NCBI GenBank assembly: GCA_963923035.1 | Contig: CAWUKT010000003.1 | Location: forward strand, 124,001-188,000 | Reading direction: 5' to 3' | Origin: CAWUKT01 sp963923035 | GTDB taxonomy: Bacteria > Bacteroidota > Bacteroidia > J057 > JADKCL01 | DNA length: 64,000 nucleotides | Part shown: positions 1-8,382 of the stretch, piece after piece | Layout: every line of letters begins with the position of its first letter | Numbering within the stretch: the stretch's first letter is position 1 | Translations under genes and position numbers: made by a program | Notes under the pieces: model-generated | Database searches by the model: none | Told to the model about the DNA's origin: nothing | What the model saw: only the letters and a program-made list of their open reading frames with translations

Positions 1-533
1 AAATCTTTCCCGACCAATACGACCGGGAAAACCACAATCTTCTTGGTTTGGATCAGGGTCAAGGCTTCGAACAACTCGTCCAGGGTGCCAAAACCACCCG
101 GCAATACCACAAAGCCCTGGGCGTACTTCATGAACATCACCTTCCTGACGAAGAAATAATTGAAATCGATGTTCTTATCGGGATCGATATACGGATTCGA
201 GCTCTGCTCGAAAGGCAGGTCGATGTTCAGGCCCACCGAAGAGCCATTGCCCTCCATCGCGCCTTTGTTGCCGGCTTCCATGATGCCGGGGCCGCCGCCA
301 GTGATGACGCCAAAACCAGCTTGGGTCAATTTATGGGCAATCTCCACGCCCAATTGGTAGTAGGGGTGGTCGGGTTTCGTACGAGCAGAACCAAAAATGG
401 AAACGCAAGGGCCGATCTCTGCCAAGGTTTCGAAGCCTTCGACAAACTCAGCCATGATACGGAAAATGGTCCAGGTGTCTTTGCCCCGCTTTTCCGTCCA
501 GTCCCGGGTCTTCCGAGTGAAATGTTTCTTCAT
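1..533 (-). CDS. LOG family protein (TIGR00730-type Rossmann fold), 3' end cut by window edge
   Basis: Translation of the minus strand from the ATG at 531-533 gives a protein starting MKKHFTRKTRDW. It contains GSAR, then GGGPGIMEAGNKGA, then PGGFGTLDELFEAL. The GGGPGIME and PGGxGTxxE motifs are the nucleotide-binding and catalytic signatures of the LOG / lysine-decarboxylase-like family. Members cleave cytokinin riboside monophosphates or other nucleoside monophosphates to the base and ribose 5-phosphate. About 177 residues are present, so only the last part is missing at the left edge. The open frames on the plus strand here are antisense shadows. The substrate in this organism cannot be told from sequence. 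Confidence 0.88.
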   Translation of the reverse strand, partial: MKKHFTRKTRDWTEKRGKDTWTIFRIMAEFVEGFETLAEIGPCVSIFGSARTKPDHPYYQLGVEIAHKLTQAGFGVITGGGPGIMEAGNKGAMEGNGSSVGLNIDLPFEQSSNPYIDPDKNIDFNYFFVRKVMFMKYAQGFVVLPGGFGTLDELFEALTLIQTKKIVVFPVVLVGKD

Positions 534-668
534 GCGTGTTGGTGACTGTTAAAAGTAGCCCGTAAAAATACAGAAAATCAGTGAGCCCCCGACGATTTTT
601 TCCAAATCCCCTCCTGCCGGCCCACGACCGATCACAAAGTAGAACGACTATGAATCAGGGAAAAACCT

Positions 669-2528
669 TTAGGTGATGGGCAATTCGATGGAAAAGACGC
701 TTCCTTTCCCCACTTCACTCTCGACATCCAACTCGCCGCCCAATTGCTCCGCGAGCTTCTTCACAATGGACAATCCCAGTCCGGTGGAACTTTCGCCCGC
801 CGTCGGGCGGCTCGACAGTTTCTGAAACTTCTTGAACAGCATCCCCTGCTCCGACTTGGGAATCCCCACCCCGTGGTCCACCACGGAAACCCGCACGACG
901 TCCGCTTTCGGGACGAGCTGCAACGCGACCGGCGAGCCCGCCGGCGAATATTTGATGGCATTGCTGACCAGGTTATCGACCAGACGCTTCACCAATTTCG
1001 GATCCGAATCGATCGCCACCTCTTCCGCAGGCATCTCCAAATCGATGGCGATGTCCTTCTGCTCGGCTTGGGCCTGGAAATCTTCCCGGACCTCCTGCAA
1101 CACCCCATTCAAGGAGAAATGCTCCACCTTGCTCTGGACTTTGTTCGCCTCCAGGGCGGCCAGGTCCAGCAGGGAGGAAATGATTTCGGTGCCCTTCGCC
1201 AAGGACCGGCGGATATGCCGGATCGTTTTGTCCCGGACTTCCGGGGGCGTCTCGGGGGATTCGATCAGGTCGAGTAGCCCCGAAATCGAACTCAGCGGCG
1301 ACTTGAGGTCGTGCGCCATGATGTTCATGAGCATGTCCTTTTCCTTCACGAGGACGTCCAGCTGGTCGTTGCGGCGGTTGATGACTCCGCTTTGGCGGCG
1401 GATGCGGCGGTTGGCCTGGACGAATACCAAGGCGAGGCCCAGGATCAGGCCCAGAATGACAAACAGGCTGATGGTCACCAGCCGTTGTGTCTTGTTTTCC
1501 TGCTCCAGCAGGAGGTTCTTCGCTTTCGCGTCTCGCAATTCAAACTGCACATCCATCATGGAGGACTTCGTCTTCACATTTTCCCCCAAAATCCGCTCCT
1601 GCAACGCACTGCCCCGGTCCCGATAGTTCCAGGCCATATCCAGATTGCCCCGCTGGCGTTCCAATTCGGCCAGGCGATCCAGCCATTTCACATGCCACTT
1701 CGGAGTCAACTCCGAAGCCATCTTCAAATAAGTCTCCCCTTGTGCCACCGCCGAATCCAATTGGCCAGTCAGTTGCAGCAATTGACTCTGGGCCATCTCG
1801 TATTCGAAGATCCGCAGGTTATTCTCCCCAAATTCTTCCGAAATAGGCTTCTCAAACCATTCCTGGGCCAGCTCGACTTCTCCCAACGCCACATAGTTTA
1901 CCCCTAGATTGTGCTGGGTGACGTGGGTTCCAAATTCATATCCTACAGACGAAAACGCGGAATAAGCCTTTTGATACCAAGGCAGAGCCCGCTCAGGATC
2001 ATCATTCAGCCGGTACACCTCCCCCCGTATATTCAGCGCCCAGCCAACCGCTACCGAATCTTTCAACTCGCGGCCAATTTCCAGCGCTTCAATGGCATTT
2101 TGATGGGCCAAATCCGCCAGTCCCAATTCATTGTTGCACCCCGCCAACCGGGTCAAAGCATTCGATTCCGCCCCCCGATCTCCTCCTCGACGCGCCGCTT
2201 CTACCCCCTTCATCGCGTAGCTCTTCGACTCCTCGTAGAGGCCCGCTTCACGGTACTTTTTTGAAAGACTTGTCGAAAACTTTGCCAACCAACCGTATTC
2301 CTCATTCTCCTCCGCCAACTGATAACCCATCAAAGCTGGGCGGGTATACTCCCAATAGGTTTGACTTTCATACCCCACCAGCGAATCCAGAAAAACCATT
2401 CGTTCCTCCAGCTCCCACTCATCAAACCCTTTCGGAAGCTCATAACCTTCCTCCCCCTGTCCCATAGTAGGAAGGGCCAAAGCGGCGAAAAAGAAGAGGA
2501 TCCAAAAAATCCTACAAAAAGAAAACAT
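669..2528 (-). CDS. TPR-containing sensor histidine kinase
   Basis: A 619-residue protein with a signal peptide (residues 1-23, ending MGQG). A periplasmic helical region at about 60-330 has repeated tetratricopeptide-like segments. One membrane helix lies near 350-372, followed by a cytoplasmic kinase core. The H-box is MAHDLKSPLSS with the phospho-accepting histidine at residue 406. The N-box is LVDNLVSNAIKYS, the G1 box DHGVGIP and the G2 box TGLGLSIVKKL. The protein ends at the ATPase domain with no receiver domain. No response regulator gene adjoins it, so it is an orphan kinase. This TPR-HK architecture is common in Bacteroidota; the signal sensed is unknown. Confidence 0.9.
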   Translation of the reverse strand: MFSFCRIFWILFFFAALALPTMGQGEEGYELPKGFDEWELEERMVFLDSLVGYESQTYWEYTRPALMGYQLAEENEEYGWLAKFSTSLSKKYREAGLYEESKSYAMKGVEAARRGGDRGAESNALTRLAGCNNELGLADLAHQNAIEALEIGRELKDSVAVGWALNIRGEVYRLNDDPERALPWYQKAYSAFSSVGYEFGTHVTQHNLGVNYVALGEVELAQEWFEKPISEEFGENNLRIFEYEMAQSQLLQLTGQLDSAVAQGETYLKMASELTPKWHVKWLDRLAELERQRGNLDMAWNYRDRGSALQERILGENVKTKSSMMDVQFELRDAKAKNLLLEQENKTQRLVTISLFVILGLILGLALVFVQANRRIRRQSGVINRRNDQLDVLVKEKDMLMNIMAHDLKSPLSSISGLLDLIESPETPPEVRDKTIRHIRRSLAKGTEIISSLLDLAALEANKVQSKVEHFSLNGVLQEVREDFQAQAEQKDIAIDLEMPAEEVAIDSDPKLVKRLVDNLVSNAIKYSPAGSPVALQLVPKADVVRVSVVDHGVGIPKSEQGMLFKKFQKLSSRPTAGESSTGLGLSIVKKLAEQLGGELDVESEVGKGSVFSIELPIT

Positions 2529-2758
2529 TGCAGATGGTTAATCTATCGGTTGATTCTCGCTTTCGAGCGAAGCAAAATACAAAAGAAAGGGATACGGGGA
2601 AAATGTTGAAAGATTTACACCAGTAAAGTGGTAACAGGGCGATCCGGCCGCTCACGCGGCCGTCGGTCCCTACGACGTCACTGCCCGGTCTTTTCCAGCA
2701 AGACCGGGCGAGTTCCACAAGTCTCCGACACCTATCGCGTCGGCATTCCTCCTAGGTT
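2529..2758. repeat. Intergenic region with two perfect inverted repeats
   Basis: This gap lies upstream of the histidine kinase gene and downstream of the ATPase gene. Two perfect hairpins sit 20 bases apart. The first is 2645-2662, a 7-bp stem CGGCCGC/GCGGCCG with loop TCAC. The second is 2683-2709, a 10-bp stem GCCCGGTCTT/AAGACCGGGC with a 7-base loop. Neither is followed by a T-run on either strand, so they do not look like ordinary intrinsic terminators. No convincing gene is present. Confidence 0.6.
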
Positions 2759-4267
2759 TTAGTATTCGTCTTCTTCGTCCTCCTCTGAGAAGCCGCCCGA
2801 AAACAGGCCGCTCATCAAATCCTGGAACTGAAGACCTTTTTCCAGGCGTTTCTTGCCGATGAGCGAAAACTCGGCCATCCCGTGCAAGACAAATTCCATC
2901 ATGAACAAGGTCTCCGAGACACTTGCATCCCGGTGCCGGTTCTTCACGAAAATCTCCAGGCCGGGGATACCATATAAGAGGTCGCTGTAAGCCTTGTCAT
3001 CCAGGTCCAACAGCAAGTCCGCCTGGTTGCCCCGTCCGAACCACCGCACAATATTGTCGTACGGATTGTCCTCCTGGCCCCGCTTGAGCTTTTCGGGATT
3101 CGGGAAATAAGACGTGAAAGTATTCCGAATCGCCTTGCCGATCAGGTTTTGGGCCACAATCGCCGGTCCTTCCTGTTCCCCTTCGTAGACCAACTCGATT
3201 TTTCCGGTGATGGCCGGCACGACGCCCCAGAGGTCTCCCACCCGGATCTGCGTCCGTCCGATTCCAGCCTTGATCGCCCGGCGCTCGGCCGCACTGATCA
3301 GATTTTCAAATGCCGAGATCGTCAGGCGGGCCGAGACCCCACTTTTTTGATCCACGTATTCACTGTCCCGCGCTTCCACCGCGATTTGCTCCACCAATTC
3401 CCGCACAATGTCGTTGACCTCCACGCGCTCCGACGCTCCGGGCGCCAGACGGGCTTCCTGAGCAGTAATCCGCTTGGAAATGTCGATGGACTTAGGGTAG
3501 TGGGTCAGGATTTGGCTCTCGATTCGGTCTTTCAGCGGGGTCACGATGGAGCCCCGGTTCGTATAGTCTTCCGGGTTCGCTGTAAAGACAAACTGGATGT
3601 CCAGCGGAAGCCGCAGCTTGAAGCCGCGGATCTGGATATCGCCTTCCTGCAAAATATTGAACAGGGCCACCTGAATCCTCGGTTGGAGGTCCGGCAACTC
3701 GTTGATGACAAAGATGGAGCGGTTGGCGCGGGGGATGAGCCCGAAATGCAGCACCCGCTCGTCGGCGTAGGACAGGCGCAGGTTCGCGGCCTTGATGGGA
3801 TCGACATCCCCGATGAGGTCGGCCACGGAAACATCCGGCGTGGCCAGCTTTTCCGCGTACCGCTCGTCGCGGTGCATCCAGTGGATGGGTGTATCGTCGC
3901 CCATCTCGGCGATGATGTCCCGGGCTTCCCGCGACAGCGGCGCCAAGGGATCATCGTTCAGGGGAGAACCCGTGATGACCGGAATGTATTCGTCGAGGAG
4001 GCCCGTCATCAGGCGGGCCATCCGGGTCTTGGCCTGCCCCCGCAATCCCAACAGCAACAAATTGTGGCGGGACAATACCGCCCGCTCAATGTCCGGAATG
4101 ACCGTGTCCTCGTAACCATAGACGCCTGGAAACACGTCCTCGCCGCTCTGAAGCCGAGCGATCAAATTGTGTCGGAGCTCATCTTTGATGGAACGGGGCT
4201 GGTAGCCACTGGCTTTCAGGTCACCGAGGGTGGATATAGAGGTATTTTGACGGGTACTCATACTCAT
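2759..4267 (-). CDS. MoxR / magnesium-chelatase ChlI-like AAA+ ATPase
   Basis: A 502-residue ATPase. A Walker A-like motif GLRGQAKT lies near residues 73-80. A Walker B-like segment IFVINELPDL lies near 184-193, followed by LFNILQEGDIQIRGF, typical of the MoxR/ChlI branch of AAA+ proteins. Later segments FVFTANPEDYTNRG and TPLKDRIESQI match the sensor-1 and arginine-finger region. The C-terminus is strongly acidic (EEDEEDEY). MoxR ATPases usually act as chaperones with a von Willebrand A partner, but none is encoded beside it. The neighbour upstream is a secreted protein and the one downstream a histidine kinase. The ATPase class is clear; the role is unknown. Confidence 0.85.
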   Translation of the reverse strand: MSMSTRQNTSISTLGDLKASGYQPRSIKDELRHNLIARLQSGEDVFPGVYGYEDTVIPDIERAVLSRHNLLLLGLRGQAKTRMARLMTGLLDEYIPVITGSPLNDDPLAPLSREARDIIAEMGDDTPIHWMHRDERYAEKLATPDVSVADLIGDVDPIKAANLRLSYADERVLHFGLIPRANRSIFVINELPDLQPRIQVALFNILQEGDIQIRGFKLRLPLDIQFVFTANPEDYTNRGSIVTPLKDRIESQILTHYPKSIDISKRITAQEARLAPGASERVEVNDIVRELVEQIAVEARDSEYVDQKSGVSARLTISAFENLISAAERRAIKAGIGRTQIRVGDLWGVVPAITGKIELVYEGEQEGPAIVAQNLIGKAIRNTFTSYFPNPEKLKRGQEDNPYDNIVRWFGRGNQADLLLDLDDKAYSDLLYGIPGLEIFVKNRHRDASVSETLFMMEFVLHGMAEFSLIGKKRLEKGLQFQDLMSGLFSGGFSEEDEEDEY

Positions 4268-4342
4268 TTATTGGTTCTGGTCAACTTCTTTACAAACGAA
4301 ATCGCCATCGGATAGTTCCAAAAATCTCGGAATGGTGGCAGT

Positions 4343-4375
4343 AAAAAAAATCGGGGCCGCTGACGGCCCCGATTT
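4343..4375 (-). terminator. Intrinsic terminator of the 4402-5679 gene
   Basis: A GC-rich stem, TCGGGGCCG/CGGCCCCGA with loop CTGA (4351-4372), is flanked on the plus strand by eight A residues. These form a U-run for minus-strand transcription. It lies just past the stop of the T9SS cargo gene. Confidence 0.85.
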
Positions 4376-4401
4376 CCCTTATATATCTTTTGAATTGAGT
4401 C

Positions 4402-5679
4402 TTAGTTCATGCTGGCAGCCATGAGCTTCCGGGTGAAGGACTGACCCTGGAACTGGAAGGTCGCGTAGTAGATACCTTCGGACAGTTCGTTTTCGAACTG
4501 GTAGCTCAGGATGTGCTCGCCGACTTCGATGCCGCGGCTGTCTTCGTAGATGGTCTTGCCAGACTGATCGACGATGGTCACGTCTACATTTCCTTCTTCA
4601 CCAGCCGCAAACTGCATGTTGAAGTTGTCCTGGACCGGATTCGGGAAGACCTGACCGGCTGCATAGGGAAGTTCACCCTTATAGTTGGCGACAACCAGGT
4701 CGGAGAATTCAACCGAACCATTTACGTCGACGTGACGGAGACGGTAGAAGTAGTTCAGGTTGGGGAAGGCAGACTCGTCAACAAATTCCATGTTGTCGGA
4801 GCTCAGGTTGCCATTGGCTTCCGTGTAAGAAGCGAGCGTGCGGAAGCTGTTCTGATCGGTGGAGCGCTCCAGGTACCATTCGCCATTCATGCGATCGCTG
4901 GGGAAATTCCACTGAAGATCGATGCCGTCTTCCATGCCGCCCCGGTACAGATCCAGGCCGTCGATGGCGAGGGGATTGACTTCCTGTACGTCGAGCATGT
5001 CGATGAAGTAGTAAGCCATGCTGTAACCAGTGGTGAAGACCGCCCGCTGGGTATTGGCATCGTCGCGGAAGTTGCCAATGACCATGTAGTCAAAGTTGGA
5101 GGTGGCGGTAAAGGTAAAGGAGTACTGGGTCCAGCTGGTGGTGTGGGTGACCGTGGAGATTTCGACCTGGGGATTGACCAGGATCGGAGCGCTTACGTTT
5201 TGGGAAGGCTGACCGTTGAAGAAAGCCACTCCAATGTTGTTGGAGCCCATGGAAGCGTAGTGGTTGCCGCTGGAATTGGTCATCCAGAAGGAAACGGAGT
5301 AGTCTTTTCCGATTTCGAGGTTATTGTTAAGGGCTACGCCCAGGTATTCGCGGTAGTTCGGGACAAAGAAGTTGTAGGTAATGAAACCTGCAACGCCCTG
5401 GCCATCGAGCGGAGCGACGGTGCCAGCGTAAGTATTGGGGAGCTGGGCATCGCCGGTACCATTTATATGGAAGTAGTCCGGAGTGGCGTTCGGGTAAGCC
5501 GTACCACCATTGAGGTTATCATATCCCACTGCTTCGTAGATATCACCTTCGCTGGAGGGGGCGTTGATGTAACTTTCAAAACTGGGATTCGGAACTACAT
5601 TACCGATTCCATTCTGTGCTTTCAAAGTCACAAAAGAAGCCAAGAACAAAAAGACATATAAGGGTAAAAAATTTTTCAT
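4402..5679 (-). CDS. Secreted protein with type A T9SS sorting domain
   Basis: A 425-residue protein. Residues 1-22 are a Sec signal peptide ending LKAQ. The next about 210 residues begin with NPSFESY and are rich in aromatic beta-strand segments, resembling the carbohydrate-binding-like NPSFE modules of Bacteroidota surface proteins. A short fibronectin-like segment follows (about 245-325). The last about 85 residues (VFPNPVQDNFNM to LMAASMN) form the type A C-terminal domain recognised by T9SS. The protein should be exported and either anchored on the surface or released. No catalytic motif is seen, so the function is unknown. Confidence 0.85.
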   Translation of the reverse strand: MKNFLPLYVFLFLASFVTLKAQNGIGNVVPNPSFESYINAPSSEGDIYEAVGYDNLNGGTAYPNATPDYFHINGTGDAQLPNTYAGTVAPLDGQGVAGFITYNFFVPNYREYLGVALNNNLEIGKDYSVSFWMTNSSGNHYASMGSNNIGVAFFNGQPSQNVSAPILVNPQVEISTVTHTTSWTQYSFTFTATSNFDYMVIGNFRDDANTQRAVFTTGYSMAYYFIDMLDVQEVNPLAIDGLDLYRGGMEDGIDLQWNFPSDRMNGEWYLERSTDQNSFRTLASYTEANGNLSSDNMEFVDESAFPNLNYFYRLRHVDVNGSVEFSDLVVANYKGELPYAAGQVFPNPVQDNFNMQFAAGEEGNVDVTIVDQSGKTIYEDSRGIEVGEHILSYQFENELSEGIYYATFQFQGQSFTRKLMAASMN

Positions 5680-6218
5680 GACGTTCGTTGATAGTAAAGT
5701 CGATTCAGATACTTTCGGCCCGGTGCAACGCGGGCAGGTACTAACAGATAGTTAAACAACCAATAAGGGTTTCTTGAATAACGCTTACCAAAAATGGTGA
5801 TCCACCCAGACAATCAAAAACGGAAAAATTTCCTCTTCTTACAGTAACCAATGCCTTAAACTAACCTTTCAGAGGTCGTTTCTAGGCCAATTCAGGGGGA
5901 CTTGTTATGCGAATTTCTAAGGCGGGGCTTTTTTCTTACACGCTTCTGCCTTCTTCACCAAAAAGAAAAAAGGTTGCGCTGTTACCTGTTGATTTTGGAC
6001 CCGCGATGAGACATTTATTCTACTCCTAATCCAAAATTCTTACGTTGAATTCACCCTCATTTCCACCCTTCCCTTTTTGCCCATTTCATGTAAGATTGAT
6101 TCAAACCCTTGTCAAAACGACGGGTTTGGTCACGATTGGACAGACATTTTGTTGCACCAAATACACATTTAGTTTAATTTCCAGCAGTGATCGTCAAATA
6201 TTTATCAACTGTACTGGT
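5680..6218. other. 539-base divergent intergenic region, no gene recognised
   Basis: This lies between the start of the minus-strand T9SS cargo gene and the start chosen for the plus-strand membrane protein. It is less GC-rich than the flanking genes and should hold both promoters. A plus-strand frame runs in from 6045, but its first 58 residues look non-coding. I see no RNA gene or repeat. Confidence 0.5.
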
Positions 6219-6839
6219 ATGCATAGTGTAAAGGTTTATTTAAAATCGGGGACTCCCAGGAGGTTTCGATGGCTCATTTTTATCACCAGTTCACTGCTGT
6301 TAATCAATAGCTTACTGCTCCTTGAAAGTGCCAGCCGTCCCCTGGATAGGGTGCTGCTCAACCTCGGAGCGGGCCTTCTATTGCTCACAATCGCCTTGAT
6401 TTACTGGAAGAGTGTAAAATTATTTGCCAGAACCGCGGCCCTCACCCTGATACTTGGAGGTGGAGTCCTCGCCGTCACCACATTTTCTTACATCGATCAT
6501 CCGGACTACGCATTCGCCACCTGGTTCTATATTCTGGGAATTGCCCTTGCAATATCGGGGCTTTTGGAACCAATTCTTAACCGTCCGTCCTACCTCTATG
6601 TAAGCCCGAACCGACTTCGTCTGAGAAATTCTCCTTTCTACACCAAGGAATACTCCTGGGCCCATGTCAAGGAGGTCTCCATGGGGGATGAGCAATTGGA
6701 CATTGAGCTCAAAAAAGGCCGTTGTATAAGCCTGAAGGCCGCTCAAGCGGACAATCAGCATGTCCGCTCCCACATCAACGCCATCATGATCAAAGCCCGC
6801 CGACGCCACCAATCAGGCGATTCAGCGGCCCTCTCCTGA
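6219..6839 (+). CDS. Membrane protein with C-terminal PH-like cytoplasmic domain, unknown function
   Basis: A 206-residue protein from the ATG at 6219 (MHSVKVYLKSG). The frame is open back to 6045, but that extension is low in protein-like character, so the internal start is preferred. Four hydrophobic helices lie in about residues 17-125 (LIFITSSLLLINSLLLL, LLNLGAGLLLLTIAL, TAALTLILGGGVLAV, TWFYILGIALAISGLL). A polar beta-rich tail follows (YVSPNRLRLRNSPF to INAIMIKAR), reminiscent of bacterial PH-like domains. Its 3' end overlaps the convergent lipoprotein gene by 18 bases. Family not recognised. Confidence 0.65.
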   Translation: MHSVKVYLKSGTPRRFRWLIFITSSLLLINSLLLLESASRPLDRVLLNLGAGLLLLTIALIYWKSVKLFARTAALTLILGGGVLAVTTFSYIDHPDYAFATWFYILGIALAISGLLEPILNRPSYLYVSPNRLRLRNSPFYTKEYSWAHVKEVSMGDEQLDIELKKGRCISLKAAQADNQHVRSHINAIMIKARRRHQSGDSAALS

Positions 6840-7367
6840 CCCGCTTTCCTGACGAATCATCCTTAAATCATGCACCATCGCCTGTTTGTTCTGGAATCCG
6901 GCCACCCGGATTTTTAAGGTATCAGCGAGACGGGTATAGATGATTTTCCAGGGAAAACTGTATTCGGGGTTCCAAAACGTCGCGGTGTAAGAATCGGATT
7001 CCAGAAGTTTGAAGGGTACAGGACCGGAGTTTCCCCGCACATCCGCGAAATAGGTCAGCGTATCTTCGAACAAGCGAATTTCCAACTTCTCCATAAAGGT
7101 GGTGTCTTCATCCACCAAAGTAAATGCTCGTCCGACGAAATTCTCCGCCGACGCTTGCTCCCAAATTTCGTAAGACTTGCCGCCCCCATCTTCTTCTTGC
7201 ATCCAGGTCCCATTCATCCAACTCAGGTCTGGCAGCTCCGGCGCCGGAACCTCACTCACCACCGGCTCTTTGTCCTCCGAACCCGATCTTTTTTCATTTC
7301 CATCCTTACACCCCACCCACAACAAGCCTCCCAACAGGGCCACAGTCAACCAATTGTTTACCTTCAT
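6822..7367 (-). CDS. Putative lipoprotein, DUF6265-like
   Basis: A 181-residue protein with lipobox LWVGC (Cys20) after a hydrophobic leader. A Ser/Glu/Pro-rich linker precedes a single domain starting LSWMNGTWMQEE and continuing YEIWEQASAENFVGRAF. That W-x-x-G-T-W and E-x-W pattern recalls the DUF6265 lipocalin-like beta-barrel family. It is probably anchored to an envelope membrane. It is preceded by the small membrane gene at 7375-7641 with a 7-base gap, so the two are probably co-transcribed. Ligand unknown. Confidence 0.7.
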   Translation of the reverse strand: MKVNNWLTVALLGGLLWVGCKDGNEKRSGSEDKEPVVSEVPAPELPDLSWMNGTWMQEEDGGGKSYEIWEQASAENFVGRAFTLVDEDTTFMEKLEIRLFEDTLTYFADVRGNSGPVPFKLLESDSYTATFWNPEYSFPWKIIYTRLADTLKIRVAGFQNKQAMVHDLRMIRQESGSGEGR

Positions 7368-7374
7368 AATTCCT

Positions 7375-7641
7375 TTATATAATGTCCAACCTCATCAACA
7401 GGGCCACCGTCCAATGGATCAATGCCGCTGCCGCCACCAGGATCACTACGACCGCCGGCCATTTCAAACTGTCTTTTTCACGCCATCCCACCACGGCCAT
7501 CAACAGCGGCAGCAAACAGAAGAGGGGATAAAAGAGGGTAAAAAAGAAAGGAAATACCTCCAGCACGTGTAAGAGCCCCAATCCAAAATTGAGGAGGAGG
7601 AACAGTCCCGCGAAGGTGCCGAAGTAGGCGCGTCGAATCAT
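7375..7641 (-). CDS. Small three-helix membrane protein
   Basis: An 88-residue hydrophobic protein with three predicted membrane helices (AGLFLLLNFGLGLLHVL, FTLFYPLFCLLPLLMAVVG, AVVVILVAAAALIHWTVALL). It is the first gene of a probable two-gene minus-strand unit with the lipoprotein at 6822-7367. No family recognised; its reality rests on strong membrane periodicity and the tight spacing. Confidence 0.6.
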   Translation of the reverse strand: MIRRAYFGTFAGLFLLLNFGLGLLHVLEVFPFFFTLFYPLFCLLPLLMAVVGWREKDSLKWPAVVVILVAAAALIHWTVALLMRLDII

Positions 7642-8110
7642 GGGGCAAATTTCAACGATCCGGACCAGAATTCAAATGTTGGCGGGTGCAGATCGGAGCT
7701 GGTGCTTGGATTCCTAATATATAAAAGGACTTCGTTTCCCTCCCTCCGATTGCAGTCCTTATATTTGGGACCGTCCAAAACCATTCATTGGGAGCCTCCC
7801 ACTGAAATACCCGGATGAGTTTTCTCATCTCCCGACAAAGTTCATATCAGGCCCAATCCCTTGCCATGCATCCCTCTATTTTTCGACTTCCTCGACCAGG
7901 TAGAAAGCCCTCCCAGTTTGACACATGCTGTCAATCGCCGGGGCTATATTTGAAGTGTTGGGAAGGGGAAATCAATTGTCTGAACCGGACCTTGGATTTT
8001 GACCTGCTTTGCCTTTGGAACCTTTTTCCTTCCTCGCTGCTGCTCCAGGAGCATCGGCGAACAGGTAAAGTATGGCCGGATCTGAACCCGGGAAAGCGCT
8101 TGGGTTCTCT

Positions 8111-8137
8111 GGCGGGAAATCCCCGGGGTTTCCCGCC
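8111..8137. repeat. Perfect hairpin, 9-bp stem
   Basis: GGCGGGAAA (8111-8119) pairs with TTTCCCGCC (8129-8137). The loop TCCCCGGGG is itself mostly palindromic. There is no U-run afterwards, so it is probably not a terminator. Confidence 0.6.
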
Positions 8138-8186
8138 CTCCCTTACATCGTTCTTTCAAAGATTTTACGCTGTATTGCTTTCCGAC

Positions 8187-8218
8187 CCACCAGAGCGCCC
8201 TCGCGGCGGCTCTGGTGG
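8187..8218. repeat. Perfect hairpin, 10-bp stem
   Basis: CCACCAGAGC (8187-8196) pairs with GCTCTGGTGG (8209-8218). The 12-base loop GCCCTCGCGGCG can pair further inside. It lies about 70 bases upstream of the rimP promoter and has no U-run. Confidence 0.6.
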
Positions 8219-8284
8219 CAGTCATTTTACCCCTCTCCCTCCTTCCACGCCCCATTCCATGCCTTCTCAATGTCCTAATGATGT

Positions 8285-8315
8285 TTTGCAAATTGTATCA
8301 ATTGCCTTATCTTTG
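8285..8315 (+). promoter_or_regulatory. Bacteroidota-type promoter of rimP-nusA-infB
   Basis: A TTTG at 8285-8288 is followed, after a 19-base spacer, by TATCTTTG at 8308-8315. This matches the phylum's -33 TTTG / -7 TAnnTTTG consensus. It predicts a leader of about 60 bases before the rimP ATG at 8383. Confidence 0.6.
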
Positions 8316-8382
8316 GGGAGATTTAGAAATTTGAAGTTGAAGATTAGGGAGTCGTCTCCCTTTTTTTATTATATAAAACTTT

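Larger units (their letters stand above)
7642..8382. other. 741-base leader region of rimP-nusA-infB
   Basis: This is a divergent gap between the small membrane gene and rimP. Frames that remain open here (for example 7815-8513 plus, 7944-8291 minus) have Ser/Pro/Arg-rich compositions typical of chance frames. It contains two perfect hairpins (8111-8137 and 8187-8218) and a good promoter (8285-8315). No tRNA is seen, although in some bacteria a tRNA gene precedes rimP. Confidence 0.6.

Noticed and set aside
48..545. Plus-strand open frame of 165 residues
   Set aside because: It is antisense to the LOG-family gene, whose minus-strand translation has the GGGPGIME and PGGFGTLDE motifs. The plus-strand product has no recognisable features.
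2683..2709. Hairpin as an intrinsic terminator of the ATPase gene
   Set aside because: Neither strand has a T-run after the stem, so it fails the basic test even though the stem is perfect.
6045..6218. Upstream extension of the membrane protein at 6219
   Set aside because: The first 58 residues of the longer frame are Phe/Pro/Ser-rich with no hydrophobic periodicity matching the downstream helices; the internal ATG gives a cleaner protein.
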